Shown piece by piece: positions 60,569 through 64,000 of a DNA stretch of 64,000 nt (positions within the stretch are counted from its first letter, which is position 1; each line of letters opens with the position of its first letter). This DNA is from Actinoplanes derwentensis (lineage in GTDB: Bacteria > Actinomycetota > Actinomycetes > Mycobacteriales > Micromonosporaceae), in assembly GCF_900104725.1 (NCBI RefSeq), contig NZ_LT629758.1, positions 7,774,001 to 7,838,000 on the forward strand. The letters are read 5' to 3'. The position numbers were made by a program, and so were the translations under genes. Under the pieces are notes generated by a model. The model saw only the letters and a program-made list of their open reading frames with translations. It was not told the DNA's origin and searched no databases.

Positions 60569-61798
60569 TTGTCGCTGGAAGATGGACCGCTGTTCTTCGT
60601 CGGGATCGACTGGGCCACCACCGAGCACGCCGTGTGCGTGCTGGACCGGGCCGGCCGTAAGGTCGCGGCGTTCACCATCGAGCACACCGCCGCCGGGTTC
60701 GCCCGGCTGACCGCCCGGCTCGACAAACTCGGCGACACACAGCTGACGCCGGTGGCGATCGAGCGTCCGGACGGGCGCCTGGTGGACGCCCTGCTGGAAG
60801 CCGGGCACCCGGTGATGCCGGTCAAGCCGAACGCGATCAAGACCTGGCGCGAGGCCGAGGTGCTCTCCGGTGCCAAGTCCGACCCGGGCGACGCCCACGT
60901 GATCGCCGACTACCTGCGAGTACGCATCCACCGGCTCCGTCCCGCGGTGCCGTACTCCGGGCCCACCAAAGCGTTGCGGACGGTGACACGGACCCGAGGC
61001 GACCTGGTGGACGCCCGGGTAGCCGCGGTCAACCAGCTCGCCGCACTGCTGGACGCGCACTGGCCCGGCGCCAAGGGGATCTTCGCCAGCCTGTCCTCGG
61101 CGATCGCGCTGGCCTTCCTCACGAAGTACCCGACCGCCGCGTCGGCGGCCTCGCTGACCGAGACACGGCTCGCCGCGTTCTGCGTCAAGCAGGGCTACTC
61201 CGGCAAGAAGCCCGCCGCGGTCCTGCTGGCCCGCCTGCGCTCGGCGCCGGCCGGTACCACCGATCCCGATCTGGGTGAGGGAGTACGTGCGGCCGTGCTG
61301 GCCCAGGTCGGCGTGATCAACGCGCTCAACACCGCGATCAAGAACCTCGACCGCACCATCACCGAGAAGATGGACACCCACCCCGACGGGAAGATCTTCC
61401 GGTCCTTCCCCCGCGCCGGCACCGTCAACGCCGCCCAGATTCTGGCCGAATGGGGCGACGCCCGCGCCGCGTTCGACCACCCTGACGCCATCGCCGCGCT
61501 GGCCGGGATCACCCCGGTCACCAAGGCATCCGGCAAACAACGAGGCGTGTGGGCCTGCAACAAACGGCTCCGCCAGGCGATCACGACCTTCGCCGACAAC
61601 AGCCGCCACGCCAGTCCCTGGGCCGCCGACATCTACAACCGGGCACGCGCCAGCGGCAAGGACCACCCCCACGCCACCCGCATCCTCGCCCGAGCATGGG
61701 TACGCGTCATCTGGCGCTGCTGGAAGGACCACACCGCCTACAATCCGGCCCTGCACGGCGGCAACCAACACCACACCGAACAGCAGCTCGCGGCCTGA
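60569..61798 (+). CDS. IS110-family transposase (409 aa)
   Basis: The N-terminal RuvC-like DEDD domain is complete: D14 (FFVGIDWATT), E65 (VAIERPDG), D105 and D108 (AKSDPGDAHV). The C-terminal Transposase_20 part carries FPRAGTVNAAQILAEWGD, then LAGITPVTKASGKQRG, with the conserved Ser of this group. The length of about 400 is normal. The TTG at 60569 follows GGAAGG; the frame is open to an ATG at 60422, but that extension has no domain and overlaps the structured region. The gene looks intact. Confidence 0.9.
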   Translation: MSLEDGPLFFVGIDWATTEHAVCVLDRAGRKVAAFTIEHTAAGFARLTARLDKLGDTQLTPVAIERPDGRLVDALLEAGHPVMPVKPNAIKTWREAEVLSGAKSDPGDAHVIADYLRVRIHRLRPAVPYSGPTKALRTVTRTRGDLVDARVAAVNQLAALLDAHWPGAKGIFASLSSAIALAFLTKYPTAASAASLTETRLAAFCVKQGYSGKKPAAVLLARLRSAPAGTTDPDLGEGVRAAVLAQVGVINALNTAIKNLDRTITEKMDTHPDGKIFRSFPRAGTVNAAQILAEWGDARAAFDHPDAIAALAGITPVTKASGKQRGVWACNKRLRQAITTFADNSRHASPWAADIYNRARASGKDHPHATRILARAWVRVIWRCWKDHTAYNPALHGGNQHHTEQQLAA

Positions 61799-61868
61799 TT
61801 TAGATCGAGAGGTTGACACAGGGGGTGTCATCGCGGGTCCTTCCGGCCTTGGTGGTGCTGACACACGT

Positions 61869-61904
61869 CGTGGCTGTCCCGCCGAATCGGACAGGACAGC
61901 CACG
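61869..61904. terminator. perfect 11-bp hairpin between the IS110 gene and the T7SS gene
   Basis: CGTGGCTGTCC and GGACAGCCACG pair around 14 bases. It lies beyond the stop of the minus-strand ESX gene at 61988 and also downstream of the IS110 transposase. It could end either transcript; no T-run is seen. Confidence 0.45.
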
Positions 61905-61987
61905 GCACGTGACGCGATCAGTGCGTTGAGTCGGCGGCGGCGGCGGTGGGGATCAGGTCGTTCACCAGGTGGTGGTGCGAGGCGATA

Positions 61988-63373
61988 TCAGGACCGGCCG
62001 ATCACATCGGGTGGCAGGTTGGGGTCGGCGCCCCAGACCTTCTCGTCTTCGACCAGCCAGGTGCTGCGTTCGCGCTCCTGCTCGCCCTGGCCACCGGCGC
62101 CACCCATACCCGGCATCATGCCGCCGGGCAGGCCCGCGCCGTAGCCGGCCATCCCGCCGGCCATCCCGCCGGCCCCACCGGCACGGCCACTGCCGATGCC
62201 ACTTGTGCCGAGACCCCCGCTGCTGCCCGTACCGAAGGAGCCGGCCCCGCTCCCGTACGAGCCGGTGCCATTCGTGCCGGAATATCCGGCACCGGAGCCG
62301 CTTGAGCTGTACGGGTCGTAGGTGGACGCACCAGTCGAGACGGTGCTCGGATCCCAGGCCGGCAAGCTACTGTTTCCGCTGCTCCAGTTGGCGGGTGTGC
62401 CCGAGTCGAAGGACCCCGCGTCCCAGCCGGTCGGGGTGCCGCCGCTGCTCCAGTTGGCGGGTGTGCCCGAGCCGAAGGAACCCGCGTCCCAGCCGGTCGG
62501 GGCGCCGCCTCCGGTGAAACTGCTCGGGTCGAAGCCGGTTCCCGAATTCGTGCTGCTCGGGTCGAACGATCCCGGGCTGCCGCTGCCGCTGCCGTCCCAC
62601 GGCGTGGGGCCGAACTCGGAGTCGTCGCCGAGACCGAAGCCGTCCGAGTCGCCGAGTTCATCCGCCGCTTTGTACTGTTTGTCGTTCCAGCCGGACGGGT
62701 CGAACGACGGGTCATTCGAGTTCGGTTGGCTGACCGGATCCAGAGCCCCGGAGGCGGTGCGGATCTTCGTCTGCGTGTTTTTGTAGTCCTGCTGAAGCGC
62801 GCTGAAGACCTTGCCCATGTCGTCGTTCAGCAGGGCGACGATCTCCGGCCGGGACGACACGGTGACCGTGCCGTCCGAGTTGTTGCCGGCACCGGCGGTT
62901 ACCGCCTGCTGTGCATGAAAAACATCGATGGCATTGAGCGTCTTCTGTGCCGAGTCCAGCTTGTTGGCCGCGTCGACCAGCGCCGTCACCATCGAGTTCT
63001 TGCCGCCGTCTGGGTCTGTACTGCCCATCTTTCCAGGCCATCCGGTAATGGACTGGTAGAGCTTCTCCATGACCTTGGCGTGGGCCGTCATCCGCTCAAG
63101 GAAGGCGTCGGCGGCGGTGCCCTGCCACACCCGGTCGGGGCCGGCGATGCTTTTCGCGGACTTATCGAAGATCGTGTGGCTGCGCTGCAGGATGTCAGCG
63201 GCCTTCTGGAAGGCGACCGCGGCTTTGAACAGGGATTCCGGCTCACAGTAGCCGTCGACCTTCGCATCGCCTTCGGAGTGACCGCAGACTGCCGCCTTGA
63301 TCACCTTCCAGGCCGCATGGTCGTTGACTTCGCCGCCGTCATACCCTTCGGGCACATTGATGACGCTGACCAA
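61988..63373 (-). CDS. large WXG100/PPE-like ESX substrate (461 aa)
   Basis: The N-terminal ~200 residues are helical with a W-x-G turn (RVWQGTAADAF, W83-G85), as in large ESX-secreted proteins. Residues about 225-430 are Gly/Ser/Pro-rich with a repeated TGWDAGSF-SGTPANWSSG unit. The last 30 residues (RSTWLVEDEKVWG, PPDVIGRS) match a C-terminal tail recurrent in actinobacterial ESX proteins. The TTG start has a strong AAAGGAG. It is probably exported or anchors at the secretion complex. Confidence 0.8.
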   Translation of the reverse strand: MVSVINVPEGYDGGEVNDHAAWKVIKAAVCGHSEGDAKVDGYCEPESLFKAAVAFQKAADILQRSHTIFDKSAKSIAGPDRVWQGTAADAFLERMTAHAKVMEKLYQSITGWPGKMGSTDPDGGKNSMVTALVDAANKLDSAQKTLNAIDVFHAQQAVTAGAGNNSDGTVTVSSRPEIVALLNDDMGKVFSALQQDYKNTQTKIRTASGALDPVSQPNSNDPSFDPSGWNDKQYKAADELGDSDGFGLGDDSEFGPTPWDGSGSGSPGSFDPSSTNSGTGFDPSSFTGGGAPTGWDAGSFGSGTPANWSSGGTPTGWDAGSFDSGTPANWSSGNSSLPAWDPSTVSTGASTYDPYSSSGSGAGYSGTNGTGSYGSGAGSFGTGSSGGLGTSGIGSGRAGGAGGMAGGMAGYGAGLPGGMMPGMGGAGGQGEQERERSTWLVEDEKVWGADPNLPPDVIGRS

Positions 63374-63403
63374 CGCTCTACTCCTTTCGTCCGGGGACCC
63401 GGC

Positions 63404-63928
63404 TCAGATCCTTTTCGTTCCGGCCGCAGTCTCGTCGAAGTCGCTGAGGGCGGCCCCCAACGCCTTCACGCCAGCCTCGGAGTTGAGTTGCTCGGCCGTC
63501 GAGTAGTCCTTGGCCAGTTGCTTCAGCGCGGCGACAAGCTCGGTCAGCGCGGGCGACATGTTCCGAAAGGCGTCGACGTAACTCAGAATCGAGCCGTGTT
63601 CGCTCTCGATCTTGAGTTTCAGCTCCTGGCTGGCCCGGAATCTGCCGGGGGCCACCTTGACCTTGTCGAGTTCCTGACGTACCTCGTCGACCTGTGACAC
63701 CAGGCTGTTGACCTGTTCCGCGAACCAGATCAGCGCACGGCTGTCCACGGAGATGCTCGCGTCACCGGAAGCTGCCGAGAATGTGGGGACAGAAGTGTCC
63801 GTCGCGGGTTTCGGGGCCACGTAGCTTCCCGGTGTGGGCTGACCGTCCCAGGACTTGGCGTCCGGCTCCTTGTCCTTGTCATAGATGTCGCGCCAGGTGT
63901 TCGGGTCATTGAAGTACATGTAGGACAT
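63404..63928 (-). CDS. ESX-associated helical protein (174 aa)
   Basis: The N-terminus is polar and Pro-rich (WDGQPTPGSYVAPKP). From residue 60 two long helices form a hairpin-like region (WFAEQVNSLVSQVDEVRQEL, AELVAALKQ-type repeats), consistent with WXG100-superfamily proteins, though no clear W-x-G is seen. It lies 30 bases upstream of the large WXG100/PPE-like gene and just after a WXG100 C-terminus, within the T7SS operon. Confidence 0.7.
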   Translation of the reverse strand: MSYMYFNDPNTWRDIYDKDKEPDAKSWDGQPTPGSYVAPKPATDTSVPTFSAASGDASISVDSRALIWFAEQVNSLVSQVDEVRQELDKVKVAPGRFRASQELKLKIESEHGSILSYVDAFRNMSPALTELVAALKQLAKDYSTAEQLNSEAGVKALGAALSDFDETAAGTKRI

Positions 63929-63934
63929 GACGGG

Positions 63935-64000
63935 TCACCGAGTCTGGAAGAGTCCGGAACCGTTGGTCTCCATGCGCTGGTAGTTCTCGGCGATCTGGGT
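63935..64000 (-). CDS. C-terminal end of a WXG100-like gene, partial at the right edge
   Basis: The last 21 codons read IAENYQRMETNGSGLFQTR and stop six bases before the next gene. The helix followed by Gly/Ser tail resembles the end of WXG100 proteins. The rest is outside the window. Confidence 0.5.
   Translation of the reverse strand, partial: TQIAENYQRMETNGSGLFQTR

Larger units (their letters stand above)
60350..61850 (+). mobile_element. IS110-family element (ends approximate)
   Basis: An IS110-type transposase gene on the plus strand stands alone in an otherwise minus-strand T7SS operon. IS110 elements lack long terminal inverted repeats, so the ends cannot be fixed here. The left end lies between the YbaB start (60320) and about 60376, the right end after 61798 and before about 61865. 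Confidence 0.75.

Overview
The window is high-GC actinobacterial DNA. Gene families typical of filamentous actinomycetes, especially Micromonosporaceae such as Actinoplanes, are frequent: a PF04672-type SAM methyltransferase, XRE regulators with TPR-like tails, a DUF397 remnant, an ImmA/IrrE plus MAB_1171c-like cluster, a type VII (ESX-like) secretion locus, and many GTG/TTG starts with ATGA/GTGA stop-start overlaps. The genus is an inference.

Region 1 (1-28.5 kb) is accessory in character. It holds XRE regulators, an amino-acid permease with two paralogous GNAT acetyltransferases, a train of ATGA-coupled genes (methyltransferase, YaaA/DUF6884-like protein, TPR membrane protein, HTH protein), two endonuclease/exonuclease/phosphatase enzymes, a NYN-LOTUS putative RNase, an ASCH-domain protein, a phosphotransferase, a four-gene unknown/winged-helix-like cluster, and an XRE-ImmA/IrrE-membrane-PAP2-like operon. 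Several genes are broken: a DUF397/CU044_5270 chimera, a 5'-truncated 2H phosphoesterase, and a frameshifted gene before the ASCH gene. The region ends at 28.5 kb at the 3' part of a tRNA-Arg(ACG), from anticodon loop to acceptor, followed by a strong terminator. This looks like the right attachment site of an integrative element lying to the left.

Region 2 (29-37 kb) is a candidate conflict (defence) locus. A 1442-residue protein carries a caspase-like domain (H88/C140), a STAND-type P-loop NTPase and about 13 nearly identical WD40 repeats. It is translationally coupled to a 503-residue LCAT-like alpha/beta hydrolase with a putative zinc knuckle. Divergent from them, a second caspase-like gene is cut by a decayed IS6-family copy, and a NYN-domain gene start lies between it and a second, intact IS6 copy.

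Region 3 (37-64 kb) is a type VII secretion locus read on the minus strand: a WXG100 C-terminus at the right edge, two ESX-substrate-like proteins, an IS110 insertion, a YbaB-like protein, a WXG100-like protein, a YrhB/Imm35-like small protein, a giant protein of about 4,530 residues, then mycosin, EccC, EccD and EccB. The giant protein has three complete papain-like/glutamine-deamidase toxin domains whose Cys-His-Asp triads have identical spacing (86 and 15 residues), and two copies of an unrecognised domain joined by recently duplicated linkers. It is the most unusual object in the window. The natural reading is a polymorphic multi-warhead toxin exported by the adjacent ESX machinery, with the small upstream protein as candidate immunity factor; function is inferred, not shown.
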